DNA of 21,722 bases. Source: a virus. The stretch spans positions 1-21,722 of the IMG/VR virus record IMGVR_UViG_3300025132_000361. One strand, written 5' to 3'. Position numbers and translations under genes: made by a program. The notes beneath the pieces are model-generated. The model was given only the letters and a program-made list of their open reading frames with translations. It was not told the origin of the DNA and searched no databases. This document shows, piece by piece, positions 8,001-15,226 of this stretch. How positions within the stretch are numbered: the stretch's first letter is position 1; every line of letters begins with the position of its first letter.

Positions 8001-10544
8001 ACCAAACTTACTAGCTACAAGTTTTACTAGGTCGCTTACAGGTATTTTACCTGCCACCTTTTGTATAAGCTCGCCCCCTAACGTACCTAAAAATCCACCC
8101 TCAAAACTTAACTCTTCTTGTTGATTATCAAATACAATTCCTGCTGTCTCAAATTCCACGCCTTGTTGTAAAGCTTTTTTAACAAACCTACGAGTAGCGT
8201 TTTTATCCATAGCTTTGTTGTAATTCTTTGCTATCCTTTTAACTAAGGCATCTTGGGTTGTCATTTTTTTCAAACCTCTCTTTGTAATACCAAGAGCACC
8301 TATTATAGCAGAAGTAGAACCACCCATGTCTCCCCAAAATTCCCACGAATCTAAATCTGTTTCCGTTATCTTCTCTAATTGTTCTACTATATCTTCTTCG
8401 GTATAGTCATCTGCGGTGACACCTAATTCAGGAAGCCCTCTCAATTGGTCTTGTATCATACCCGTTTGGGATTTAATTCCAGACTCACCCACTAAACCTT
8501 TAGCAAAAGCTGCACCAAATGCATCAAAGAAATTACTATCTTCTTTAGATATACCAGGAGTATTAGTTAAAAGAATAGGAGCTAGGTTATTTAATAACTC
8601 TCTGTTAGCGAGCCACTCTTTTTCTTTTTTACCTACATTTAAACCAAACTCTTTAACATTCAATATTCTTCGTGCTCCTCTACCCATCGCACCTAATATT
8701 GACCCTTCACTAAAACCACCCTCTTCTCTCAGACGATTAGTCTCTTCTCTTAATTGATGGTAAGCTCTTTGAAATTGCTCATAACTACTAAGCCCTTCTA
8801 TCTTCTCACTAAACGCTGCTCTTGCAGATGGAGATAACTCTATTGCTACTTTTGTTTGTTCTATAATTTCGTCAGGACTTGTTTTTAATATACTTGTAAC
8901 TTGAGTACCTTCCGTTAGTATTTCGTCACGCATCTTATCTGCATCCGCTTCAGTTTTTGTAATCCTTGCAGCGAGTTCTTTATATTCTGTAGAATTTGGA
9001 TCTAACGTTGCAAGTTCAGCTTGAGCGTTTCGTATCCTAGTTACTAGCTTTCCAAACGTTTCTCTCTTCTCTGTTGCACCGTCTCTATAAGCTGCGATGC
9101 TATTATCTTCTGCCGCTTGCACTGCATCAAGTAAAGACTTAACATCCATTGTTATAACTTCTTTAGCTGAATCATCAACCCCTTCTTTAAAGTTAACACT
9201 ACCATCACTGTTTAATGAATCTATCAGAGGTTGGTTAGCTAAATACTTATCTAACTTTCTTTTAGCCGTATATAACATTTTTACCATCTCGACATCACCC
9301 TCTCCATTTAATATATAATTTTTTAACTCTGCGTCATTAAGGTCTATTATATATTGTTTTTTATTTTTTCCTTCGTATGCAGCTCTAACATCTAATTTTT
9401 TATCGAAAGAAGTGTTATTCATTTTATCTTGAAGCCTTGTGTATTCCTCTTCAAGAATATTATATTTTTCCCTACTTGTTTTTCCTTTATCGAATAATGT
9501 TTTATTTGCAAATTCCTGAAAAACTTTTATATCATTTAACTCCTCAGCTGTAGCCTTATCTCCTATAAAATATCTAGCAACATCTTGTTCTGCTAACGTT
9601 TGATATTCACCTAAAGCTCTATTGATTGTATCGTCTGAAGCCTTTTGGCCAAGTTTAAATCTTGGTCCTTCGTCTTTCATTCTAGCACCTCCTATATAAC
9701 TTAAAAGACTAAATATACTTCTAGGTTCGCTAGTCTGTTCCTCTTCAACCAAAGAAAATGCGCCTAGTTCTTCTTGCTCTGTAGGTGTTCTAGATAATGA
9801 CTCATCAAACTCTCTAGTTTTTTGTGCTAGTCCTAAAGCTGTACCTGTAGCTTGAGTTTGGTCAAACTTCTCTTGATCTATAAGCTCACCGTACCGCTCT
9901 TCTATTTCTTGGTGTTTATCAGGTGCTGAGTTTTTTAACTCTTGTTCTTTTGCGGCATTAAGACCTGCTATATTTTTTTCTGATTGTGCTTTAGTACCCC
10001 CATATTTTTTATCCCATTCTTCTTGAGCCACTTTTAATGAGGCTGCCTCCATCATGTTATTTATGTTGTAAGGATTTCCTGTTAAAGGATTGATACTTTC
10101 ATTTGTAGGTCTAACATTTTCAGGAGCAGATATTTTTAAACCTTCTAAGTCTAAACCTTTAGTTTCCTCAATACCTCTATCTTGTTCTTGTATTTTCGGT
10201 GAGCCATCTGTAATAACATCTTCTTCGACTACGGTATCAACCTCAACTTCTTGATCGGAAACATCCGATGAGCCAGTAGGAACCGTCTCTTCTTCGGTAA
10301 CAGATTCCGTAACGTCCTCTTCCACAATAGGTTGAGATTCGTCTTTTTTTTTTACGTCAACTCCCCCTACATATTTATTAATAAAAGAGTCATAATCTTT
10401 AGTATAAAGCTCATCTCTACTAACTACATCATATACTTTTTGTTGATAATCTGTATCACTCCATTTTGTTTTAAACTCGTCAAAACTTTTTGTGTAATAA
10501 CCATCTCTAGTAAGAACGTTGTATAATTTTTCTAATTCATCCAT
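2049..10544 (-). CDS. giant virion protein, probable ejected internal protein
   Basis: The 2831-aa product is far longer than T7 gp16 (about 1300 aa), the position equivalent at the end of a podovirus internal-protein cassette. The N-terminus holds two copies of a 30-residue repeat (Tyr8/Tyr38, Arg13-Asp14/Arg43-Asp44, YTK 17-19/47-49, Phe24/Phe54). An acidic linker follows (about 60-115), then long helical segments. Hydrophobic patches lie near 738-751 and 905-923, with GEVGEETTQEL near 875 and Glu-rich linkers at about 950-1290. A WYKSRD segment lies near 1317, and a Lys/Arg/Glu coiled-coil region at about 1350-1850. The final third includes ERTPGAKAIDFDP (about 2200) and a membrane-like stretch (about 2552-2576) directly followed by EEDEDEKED. 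The overall layout resembles the large polyvalent proteins of Bacteroidota phages. I see no lysozyme, transglycosylase, protease or helicase motif. It follows the 526-aa gene after one base (TAA-T-ATG). The role is inferred from position and architecture. Confidence 0.75.
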   Translation of the reverse strand: MDELEKLYNVLTRDGYYTKSFDEFKTKWSDTDYQQKVYDVVSRDELYTKDYDSFINKYVGGVDVKKKDESQPIVEEDVTESVTEEETVPTGSSDVSDQEVEVDTVVEEDVITDGSPKIQEQDRGIEETKGLDLEGLKISAPENVRPTNESINPLTGNPYNINNMMEAASLKVAQEEWDKKYGGTKAQSEKNIAGLNAAKEQELKNSAPDKHQEIEERYGELIDQEKFDQTQATGTALGLAQKTREFDESLSRTPTEQEELGAFSLVEEEQTSEPRSIFSLLSYIGGARMKDEGPRFKLGQKASDDTINRALGEYQTLAEQDVARYFIGDKATAEELNDIKVFQEFANKTLFDKGKTSREKYNILEEEYTRLQDKMNNTSFDKKLDVRAAYEGKNKKQYIIDLNDAELKNYILNGEGDVEMVKMLYTAKRKLDKYLANQPLIDSLNSDGSVNFKEGVDDSAKEVITMDVKSLLDAVQAAEDNSIAAYRDGATEKRETFGKLVTRIRNAQAELATLDPNSTEYKELAARITKTEADADKMRDEILTEGTQVTSILKTSPDEIIEQTKVAIELSPSARAAFSEKIEGLSSYEQFQRAYHQLREETNRLREEGGFSEGSILGAMGRGARRILNVKEFGLNVGKKEKEWLANRELLNNLAPILLTNTPGISKEDSNFFDAFGAAFAKGLVGESGIKSQTGMIQDQLRGLPELGVTADDYTEEDIVEQLEKITETDLDSWEFWGDMGGSTSAIIGALGITKRGLKKMTTQDALVKRIAKNYNKAMDKNATRRFVKKALQQGVEFETAGIVFDNQQEELSFEGGFLGTLGGELIQKVAGKIPVSDLVKLVASKFGKEGKRAAYVIQRAGEIISRGGGEVGEETTQELTQLYNSNLEDQGFWEAATERFGDFDENMKFIVGSFAMGTAFGMMQPSDVKARYNKLNKEQKKRVDDVINTIDDTQKEVVKETVEGEVKKEGKVEEEVTEEDIIVTDPTKGYTFEYTSEEDIPTELQDIKPLGKTEITKGKTKKDATKSIRITFSGQQLLDAGIGKPPSDLETTEVTEEVVEETPAEEKVITREDIEKIKAKQEANQVVYNMNKTDKKIWSKDFEILDNRKGQEESSIDEEGDKIDNKWLVVNKVTGEILYATSKKDAQNIVDTAPAYAELFGDGTKVESENIITPTEVTEENIIIKTKEDAISEPSTESVDVQESTRDSETVGEGDVRTVTETQEAETKIKTKAKEESEKKIDSFVEMFSPKTEEAPVKETEEQEVSLADKIREGKLKGKGTMSTIIPVEVWDTALEGVALTVETIEKVINKIKQSDWYKSRDVKARSNVDKELQGMKDALERGKEVRDPREKAAFPEREQKISKSTTKSREDKLSIKEVRGAAKEQGLSQDETITALQRLGFSKAEIDESYGVKDKEDKLKKDLEFKQRAKEEKEAEVRDDEKRVVEELTKEETQLKEKLKELKRQKKTVEKTAEFVVINSVENITRESIKKETRLKIGKDGDIKASFVAKKGAGGNTIEGLVEDLVDEGGIEGIAGYNPLTREQVFDIIIEVLQKGKRKVKNEYLGTLNEDIKDTQENVKQTRKDIRAGKRTVKERVETDRLRLRPRYKKITKKKVSPKDKKVIVNERTALRDQIKLQAKSSRDSVKAYKDAQKSIIDSINEMSKTGVITNAQSKAMIKKVLRTNMLNDKLVDRLIDYIEKVYDNADYQAKVNKANTKRRRAIENLKGKVGPNPELQAVLRELFTLNANIIPVNKLDSYLKLAEEFGQRKRSLKNLRDSGKVMDEAADIINSITEEPIDKDGFFIVSEKNTIEELEQALTEAKTDVEKEMIKELIEAKKKENKEIKEKFKKLVNDIISNKIDLNNVLKLEDAQDLARELNNLTKKDIEALVTTKNGVSDYTMVENLQTIKDNMNNGYVPALANTIMNKVKTNRNATTIEEVVKTRTKKLDFRMFFSAAYGKVKELFSFRTKRSGFQQQLRNTMTSAVDDVFGNFNKKTIYNSVFRPLGVAYETFTSNYAKNVAVKLEAAEKLISKTKVPTIIRTPLEIFRTKAKIQMLRIQREFESNPGNKQVASANDFIDATIKANERANEPRYTDAEIKILKELKEEFSVDGEIDLAKLRDSFSRNENKAIKLIDEAGDLEQKANWTATVIRGTGIKPIANYVHHSVIDYKDDQGKDFAVKQVNKMKVSTKAKTMIERTPGAKAIDFDPISSTARGARDVMMDYYMTDAVRVALATVAKVKEDIIDSDTSTKYQKEAVKALDQVTNDVIDNVLNKSFRSTGIGTKIYRELVRLGYEAALASVPRAAAELGSNMTYAILSDPEAFIRGVAQFGALSTTSQGFDIMQALGSTETMKNYDTKNLTSKTVDQNIITGILSPDQLKDDALVEQVKYLLQFTGLPQTRRLTREVASKMLSTPDRALSRPLWFAAFTRSFKDITGETLTAKDLIEIGEGTSKYLDAKYKDAIKDATAFADGQGVKMSNSRNPFNVIPKNMINADDDMATKAYKTINGYMASFMLNEYVTARNAVLALTRSGDMSKAQAAGTMAGAIARMGVYVVLYQVFQSIYDLLLGYEEDEDEKEDVSDLMLRQMFGAVTTLITGRGMGQVGRIGLNYGLEMFNENYLGFLRDGEIDPETGLKEYDSFDDAIVFSLLNDKDLERKSFPEILVKALGGPLSPLLKSVTRTGTDIQLRYQSKKDETKAKYQKRIDEALFYDGLGQLGLIPFYKDLKRVARKKRYQKEQSNADSMWGIYGSEARMKKIGKQQPEVQKELERIQKTPEYKKLKEERKEENKKRKEREEEKLKKLGYEDKGKVLKNKNKRKKNRRYV

Positions 10545-10545
10545 A

Positions 10546-12126
10546 TTAGTCGTCTAACTCACCTTTTCTGTTTCTAATATTGCTAGCCTTTTTTTGTTCT
10601 TCATAAGATTGTTTAGACTCTCTATTTTTTGTATCAAATATATATTGCGACATTTGATCCATATCTTCAAAGGTTCCTAATCTAAATCTTCCAGCTTTAC
10701 CTTTTTTAGGCTTAAGTGTCTCTGCATCATATATTCTTTCATAAACCTCCCACATTCCAGTATCTCTATTATAATTAGTGTAAAGGGCATCATTAACACC
10801 AGTAACCAAGGAGTTCATATCTTTAACTACTTTCCTTTTTTCATCATCAGTCATTCGTCTAGGGTTACCATTTTCATCTCTAGATAAATTAGCTGCTTCA
10901 TTCCACACTCTAAAATATTCATCATAAAGCTCAGTATTAATAGGTGTTTTATTTCCTCCTCCACTACCATATCTAGCGGCTTGAATTTTCTGAGCCTTTA
11001 CATTTATCTTAGAAGATAACGCTGTTTTTATTTCTTCCATACCATATTTGATAGCTTGCTCCTTTTGAAATTGGTTAAGCTGTGGTTGTGCTAAACCATC
11101 CGTACCTTGTTCAAATACTAATATAGGATTGTTTTCCTCTGGGCCACCGTATGCTTCATACTCATCAGCTGAACCTATTCTAAAAGAAACACCATCTGCT
11201 GTCTTTCCAAATTCACTATCGCTAGTACGAGCTAAACGTGCTAACACATCCATCTTGTCTTGGTCGTTAGTTAGCATTTGTTCTGATTTATCTTTTAATA
11301 TTTCTTGACCTGCGGTGTTATTTGGATCTAACAATTCTTGTTCTGCTTTACTTACTGTAACATCTGTTATAGATGTTACTATACCTTCTCTTTTTAAATT
11401 AGCTCTAACCAAGGTTCCTATCTCACCTACCATTTTTTTAACTGAACCTCCCACATCAAACTTATCTATCTTCTGTCTTAGGAAAATAGACATCTGTTGA
11501 AGACTCATACTCTGACCTTTTATTGGTTGTCCTGCTTTAGGGTTTTTATCACCGTTCTCTAAAAAGGGTGGCTCTACTCTTAAAAAAGCAGCATTACCTG
11601 TCTCGGCATTAAAAGATATTTGAGAGTTATTTAAGTTAGCAAATCCTTTTAATTTTTCTGCTAGATATATTTCTTGTTCAGCATTCGTATCGTCCTTAGT
11701 TCTTTGTGCGTATTCTTTAAAAACAGCATCAAAAGCTAAAGCATTTTTTTGAAATAACTCAAACCCTGTCTTTACATTATGTTCAAACAGATTATAATCG
11801 GTAACACTAACTAATCCACGTTTCATTAAGTCGTTAAAGTTTGTTAGTTTTTCAGAAGCATCTTGTGAAGCTTGTATAGCTGTTTGTTGCAGTGTAGGGT
11901 TGTCATAAAACTCAATATCATTTAAAGCTTCTTGTCTTTCTCTATACCCTTTTTCTATAGCATCCTTTCGTGACTGTCTATCATCCCGAATATCTTCAAC
12001 TGTTTGAGTTATATCTTTAGCGGCTTGAGCCCAATCTACAAAAGATTCAGGATCTGCTCTTTCATATGTATCAAAATCAAGATTACGTCTTCTTAATATA
12101 TTAGTGTTTGTTACTGTCTTAGCCAT
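10546..12126 (-). CDS. virion protein of the internal-protein cassette, 526 aa
   Basis: I know no named family for this protein. The first 130 or so residues are helical and charged: FVDWAQAAKDITQTVEDIRDD, then KDAIEKGYRERQEALNDIEF. Such segments precede coiled coils in internal and tail-associated proteins. The middle part mixes beta and helical stretches. A region around residues 360-390 (QFQKEQAIKYGMEEIKTALSSKI) is strongly helical, and the C-terminus is Lys/Arg/Glu-rich. There is no signal peptide or membrane segment. It sits between the gp14-like protein and the giant protein, where T7-type phages encode gp15, part of the ejected DNA-translocation channel. By position it may serve the same role, but no sequence motif proves it. 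It starts 9 nt after the upstream stop. Confidence 0.65.
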   Translation of the reverse strand: MAKTVTNTNILRRRNLDFDTYERADPESFVDWAQAAKDITQTVEDIRDDRQSRKDAIEKGYRERQEALNDIEFYDNPTLQQTAIQASQDASEKLTNFNDLMKRGLVSVTDYNLFEHNVKTGFELFQKNALAFDAVFKEYAQRTKDDTNAEQEIYLAEKLKGFANLNNSQISFNAETGNAAFLRVEPPFLENGDKNPKAGQPIKGQSMSLQQMSIFLRQKIDKFDVGGSVKKMVGEIGTLVRANLKREGIVTSITDVTVSKAEQELLDPNNTAGQEILKDKSEQMLTNDQDKMDVLARLARTSDSEFGKTADGVSFRIGSADEYEAYGGPEENNPILVFEQGTDGLAQPQLNQFQKEQAIKYGMEEIKTALSSKINVKAQKIQAARYGSGGGNKTPINTELYDEYFRVWNEAANLSRDENGNPRRMTDDEKRKVVKDMNSLVTGVNDALYTNYNRDTGMWEVYERIYDAETLKPKKGKAGRFRLGTFEDMDQMSQYIFDTKNRESKQSYEEQKKASNIRNRKGELDD

Positions 12127-12135
12127 AATTTAATG

Positions 12136-12927
12136 TTAAAAATTAAACCCCCCGCCTGAAGTAGAATTTATTAGTGTTGTCATCTCATCAGTAAAATCAA
12201 AGTTATTAGTATCGGGATTCCACTTAAATGCCGAAGCATTATCTGAGGATCCTTGTAAATACTTAGAAAATTTATCATCAGATAATGTATATGCCCAACC
12301 TGCATCAGACATACCTTCAGGTTTTTGTGAAGCGAATTTTTTTGCTAATTTACTACCTTGTATATCACTACTACTTTTACCATATAAAGGAGCTATACTA
12401 GCACCAGACTGTAAAGCTGAAGTGATACCACTTACACCACTTTGTATAGATTGTGCTCGTGCAGCCTCTGCATCTCTTCGCATTTGGCTTTGTTGTTTTG
12501 CAAAAGATAAATCCATATCTGCTAACTGTTGGTTTAAGTCTGTTTTAGAATCGGCTTTCATTTTATCTAAAGCAAATAAATCTTGACCCATATCAATACG
12601 AGTTTTTTCTCTAGCTTGATTAGCTAATGCTCCGACTCTACCTACACCTGCAGCTAAATTTCTAGCATCCCCTTCTTGTAATGCCTCAATAGCTGTTTGT
12701 TGTCCTGCTAACTGTTGTTCAAACTCTTCTTCGTATGCATCCATAGGCACAGTAAGACCTGCATAAAAATCTTTTTCTAATCTTTTTCTCGCCTCTTTCC
12801 TTGCTTTATTTGCTTCTCCCTCTGCTCTTTGCGCTGCCTTTTTTTGGTCTGCTGCATTACTAAAGGATACTGCTGCGGAAGCTACGCCTCCTACTACTCC
12901 TATTACTGCTGCTGTTACTGCTGCCAT
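12136..12927 (-). CDS. gp14-like internal virion protein with N-terminal membrane segment
   Basis: The 263-aa protein opens with one hydrophobic, Ala/Val/Gly-rich helix (residues about 3-24). A long Ala/Lys/Arg/Glu helix follows (about 25-50), and then VPMDAYEEEFEQQLAGQQTA and ALQEGDARNLAAGVGRVGAL (about 60-105). This combination is typical of the small internal virion protein of podoviruses (T7 gp14 type), which inserts in the host outer membrane during DNA ejection. The middle is rich in Ala, Gln and Asp heptad-like helices. The C-terminus turns Ser/Gly/Asn-rich and ends GGGFNF. It starts one base after the stop of the acetyltransferase-like gene and is followed by the 526-aa and 2831-aa genes, giving a three-protein internal cassette. 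Assignment rests on architecture, position and remembered sequence pattern, not on a search. Confidence 0.65.
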   Translation of the reverse strand: MAAVTAAVIGVVGGVASAAVSFSNAADQKKAAQRAEGEANKARKEARKRLEKDFYAGLTVPMDAYEEEFEQQLAGQQTAIEALQEGDARNLAAGVGRVGALANQAREKTRIDMGQDLFALDKMKADSKTDLNQQLADMDLSFAKQQSQMRRDAEAARAQSIQSGVSGITSALQSGASIAPLYGKSSSDIQGSKLAKKFASQKPEGMSDAGWAYTLSDDKFSKYLQGSSDNASAFKWNPDTNNFDFTDEMTTLINSTSGGGFNF

Positions 12928-12928
12928 A

Positions 12929-13339
12929 CTATATTTTTTTTATCATTTCTTGTGTATACGTACTTCCTTCTATAAACCCTACTTTTTTATAGGTCTGTAT
13001 TAAAGGTTGGTTTTTAATTAATGCATATATATATTTCATTCCTAGTAATTCTGCTTTATCACTTATTGTTTTTATTAATAACTCCAAAGCTTCCTTTCTT
13101 TTTTGTCTATCCTTATAACTTATGTTAGAAATAATCCAATCACACCATACTGCTTTGGAATTAGTAAGATACATAAATCCCGCACACACTGGTGTATCTC
13201 CATCATAAACTATAAAACCACCTTTTCCCCCTTCAGGTAAAAAATCTTTTGAAGGAGGAGTCCACCTCCAATCTTCCCACCAACCACAAAGGATATCTTT
13301 ATAATCTGTTTCTTTAAGTGGTATTATATTTAATTGCAT
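12929..13339 (-). CDS. GNAT-like acetyltransferase in the virion operon
   Basis: The 136-aa protein has the size and layout of a GNAT fold. An N-terminal strand (MQLNIIPL) precedes a WWEDWRWTPP segment and the core strands GGFIVYDGDTPVCAGFMYL and KAVWCDWIISN. Next comes the basic segment KDRQKRKEALELLIKTI, placed where the pyrophosphate-binding loop and helix of acetyl-CoA would lie. The C-terminal helix-strand pair LIQTYKKVGFIEGS is the usual GNAT ending (xxYxKxGF). The canonical Q/RxxGxG/A loop is replaced by KDRQKRKEA, so acetyl-CoA binding is likely but not certain. Similar proteins occur inside structural operons of marine phages, in my recollection. The substrate is unknown; an N-terminus, a Lys of a phage protein or a host factor are all possible. 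The start codon lies in a perfect 14-bp palindrome. Confidence 0.7.
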   Translation of the reverse strand: MQLNIIPLKETDYKDILCGWWEDWRWTPPSKDFLPEGGKGGFIVYDGDTPVCAGFMYLTNSKAVWCDWIISNISYKDRQKRKEALELLIKTISDKAELLGMKYIYALIKNQPLIQTYKKVGFIEGSTYTQEMIKKI

Positions 13340-13352
13340 TAATGCAAAGATA
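13334..13352 (-). promoter_or_regulatory. palindrome and -7-like box at the acetyltransferase start
   Basis: TTGCATTAATGCAA (13334-13347) is a perfect 14-bp inverted repeat containing the start codon of the acetyltransferase-like gene. On the minus strand it overlaps TATCTTTG (13352-13345), which matches the Bacteroidota -7 promoter consensus TAnnTTTG. No TTTG -33 element occurs at the usual distance. If used, transcription would start almost at the ATG. Chance occurrence is quite possible. Confidence 0.2.
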
Positions 13353-13359
13353 ATAAATT

Positions 13360-14181
13360 CTATGGAAAACTTTTCATTACACTAGAACCAACTGAAAATA
13401 ACTCTACCGCAGTAGTGTCAGAATTTTTTAATGTAAAATGCATAAAGTAACCTCTAGCTCCATGTGACTCTGCTACTGCATTTTTTAAGAATAATATAAA
13501 CTGATTGGCTGTAGGGACAGTATTACCTGTGCAATCTACTGTTATCTGAGGTAACTGAGTTACAACACCAAATGCATCTACTACTTTTGTTCTTACTAAC
13601 GCTGTTATGGTTCCCGCTAAAGTTGGAGCACCTGTGGTAGCTGGAGGAGTTACTGGTGTAGCCGCATAAATCGCATCTCCTACACTAACTATACTACCTA
13701 AGTCATCCATATTAAAAGTAATAACTACTGCGTTTATAGGGCCAACAATAGTATTAGCCTGTCCTATACCGTTAGCTGATCTTGCTTTAAAATTTACCGT
13801 ACTACTATTCTCTCTTAAAAATGTAAACCACTCACCTTCTTTTTGAACAAAGTAAGTGGACAACATAGAACCTGTACTTAAATCTGTAAATAAAGAAGTA
13901 CACTCCCATGCAGCACTACTCTCATAAGACATTGTTTTAAATAACTTTATAGTCATAGGTTCTGCATTAAATACAGAAGTTATTTCAGAACTAAATTGTT
14001 GTTCATAATAATTATTACGAGTATTATTAGTATTGTGTCTATAAAGATTACCTCCTTTCCAAGAATAAAAAAATCCATTCATTCCTGCCATATAATCAGG
14101 AAGAAAAGAATAAAATGAAGGCCATCCTTTTACGTCTTCACTATAAGATACTGTATATGGATCGCTTGTTGTACGTGGCAT
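13360..14181 (-). CDS. stabilization-type tail protein (C-terminal modules encoded separately)
   Basis: The 273-aa product carries the modules that, as I recall, normally end the large tail stabilization proteins of marine and Bacteroidota podoviruses. VKGWPSFYSFLPDYM (17-31) is followed by FFYSWKGGNLYRHN (37-50), RNNYYE (55-60), FNAEPMTIKLFKTMSYE (71-87), KEGEWFTFLREN (114-125), a VSVGDAIYA segment and a final GYFMHFTLKN...AVELFSVGSSV. It looks all-beta and has no membrane segment. In relatives these motifs usually follow the GxYDxxxxxYVLS propeller motif. Here that motif lies in the 1761-aa protein, so the fold may be completed by two chains in the assembled tail. The gene lies in the same operon, 13 nt behind the 339-aa gene and 20 nt before the acetyltransferase-like gene. 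The structural role is fairly sure; the exact position in the tail is not. Confidence 0.75.
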   Translation of the reverse strand: MPRTTSDPYTVSYSEDVKGWPSFYSFLPDYMAGMNGFFYSWKGGNLYRHNTNNTRNNYYEQQFSSEITSVFNAEPMTIKLFKTMSYESSAAWECTSLFTDLSTGSMLSTYFVQKEGEWFTFLRENSSTVNFKARSANGIGQANTIVGPINAVVITFNMDDLGSIVSVGDAIYAATPVTPPATTGAPTLAGTITALVRTKVVDAFGVVTQLPQITVDCTGNTVPTANQFILFLKNAVAESHGARGYFMHFTLKNSDTTAVELFSVGSSVMKSFP

Positions 14182-14194
14182 AATTTATATTTTA

Positions 14195-15214
14195 TTATGG
14201 ACAGGCTACTACATCAGTAACTATCCCATTACTATCTACGGTTACAAAATGAGTTACACCCCCTATTGTTACAGGATATACCCCTGCAGGTTTTGGAGTT
14301 ACTCCGTTTACATCATTAAAAGCCCAATCGTTTGCAGCAATAGTTGCCGATGTCCCTGTATCATTTCCTACGTGTGCTGTATAAAAAGGTGTTCCTAAAG
14401 TACCACACACATCATTTACCGCACCACCATCAAAATTATTTAAAGATATAGGGCAGTTTACTCTTATATCAAATAAAGTAGCAGAACAAAAAGACTCTAT
14501 CACTACATTTAAACTTTCAGGAGTTGCATTAGGTTTAGGTACTACCATTGTAAAATAATCAGCAGCTCCATTAAATAAATTTGTTTGTGGAGGGGTAGGG
14601 TTTAACGCTGCGTTGTAAGGTCCTACCGTTGTCAGTACAGGATTCCCAAAAGTATCTGTTGAACCAATAAATCCTCCAGCAGGAGTATTATAGGTATACT
14701 CTTGAGCTGCAAAACCTAATCCTCCACTACCGTTATCATTATTTATTGTAATTGGAATGCCAGGATTTCCAGGAGTACCATAACCAAAACATGAATACTC
14801 ACCACCATTAACAGCACTTTGTTCTTCTCCAATTAAACCTTGTTTATAACCATGTGTAGGACTACTATATTCAGACGCTGTTATTCCATCGAAAGTCCAA
14901 ACTACTCTTGAAGGTCTTTGTCTGGGTCTAAACCTTATTATAACCGCTCCTGTTGCAGCCCCTAAATCTATATTCATTATATAATTACCTGCATTACCAC
15001 CACCTGAAACAATACCTGTTCTACAAGCAAAGTCACACGAGGGACAAGTTGTAGGAGCTCCCAACACACCTCCTGACATATACCTATATATACCTCCTAA
15101 AGCATACCACCCATCTGCTGCTGGTGTAGTAAGAGCTGCATCACTATAAAATTGAGGTGCAGCGGCAAAATTATTTCCTTGCCAATATATTAATGTTGAA
15201 TTATTACAAGCCAT
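14195..15214 (-). CDS. tail beta-sandwich protein, candidate receptor-binding component
   Basis: The 339-aa protein is Gly/Asn/Thr/Pro-rich and looks all-beta. Residues about 22-57 form a small module (FYSDAALTTPAADGWYALGG, then YRYMSGGVLG and a Cys pair). The central part has GAVIIRFRPRQRPSRVVWTF (about 89-108) and later FTMVVPKPNATPESLNVVIE followed by C-x2-T and VNCP. I associate this beta-sandwich pattern with tail proteins of flavobacterial phages. The C-terminus (THFVTVDSNGIVTDVVACP) repeats a motif found at the end of the neighbouring 1761-aa protein. Several Cys residues could form disulfides outside the cell or bind metal. It is in the same reading frame as the upstream gene, but two TAA codons separate them. 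A role in host recognition or tail decoration is inferred from composition and neighbours. Confidence 0.65.
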   Translation of the reverse strand: MACNNSTLIYWQGNNFAAAPQFYSDAALTTPAADGWYALGGIYRYMSGGVLGAPTTCPSCDFACRTGIVSGGGNAGNYIMNIDLGAATGAVIIRFRPRQRPSRVVWTFDGITASEYSSPTHGYKQGLIGEEQSAVNGGEYSCFGYGTPGNPGIPITINNDNGSGGLGFAAQEYTYNTPAGGFIGSTDTFGNPVLTTVGPYNAALNPTPPQTNLFNGAADYFTMVVPKPNATPESLNVVIESFCSATLFDIRVNCPISLNNFDGGAVNDVCGTLGTPFYTAHVGNDTGTSATIAANDWAFNDVNGVTPKPAGVYPVTIGGVTHFVTVDSNGIVTDVVACP

Positions 15215-15226
15215 ACTTTATTTTTT

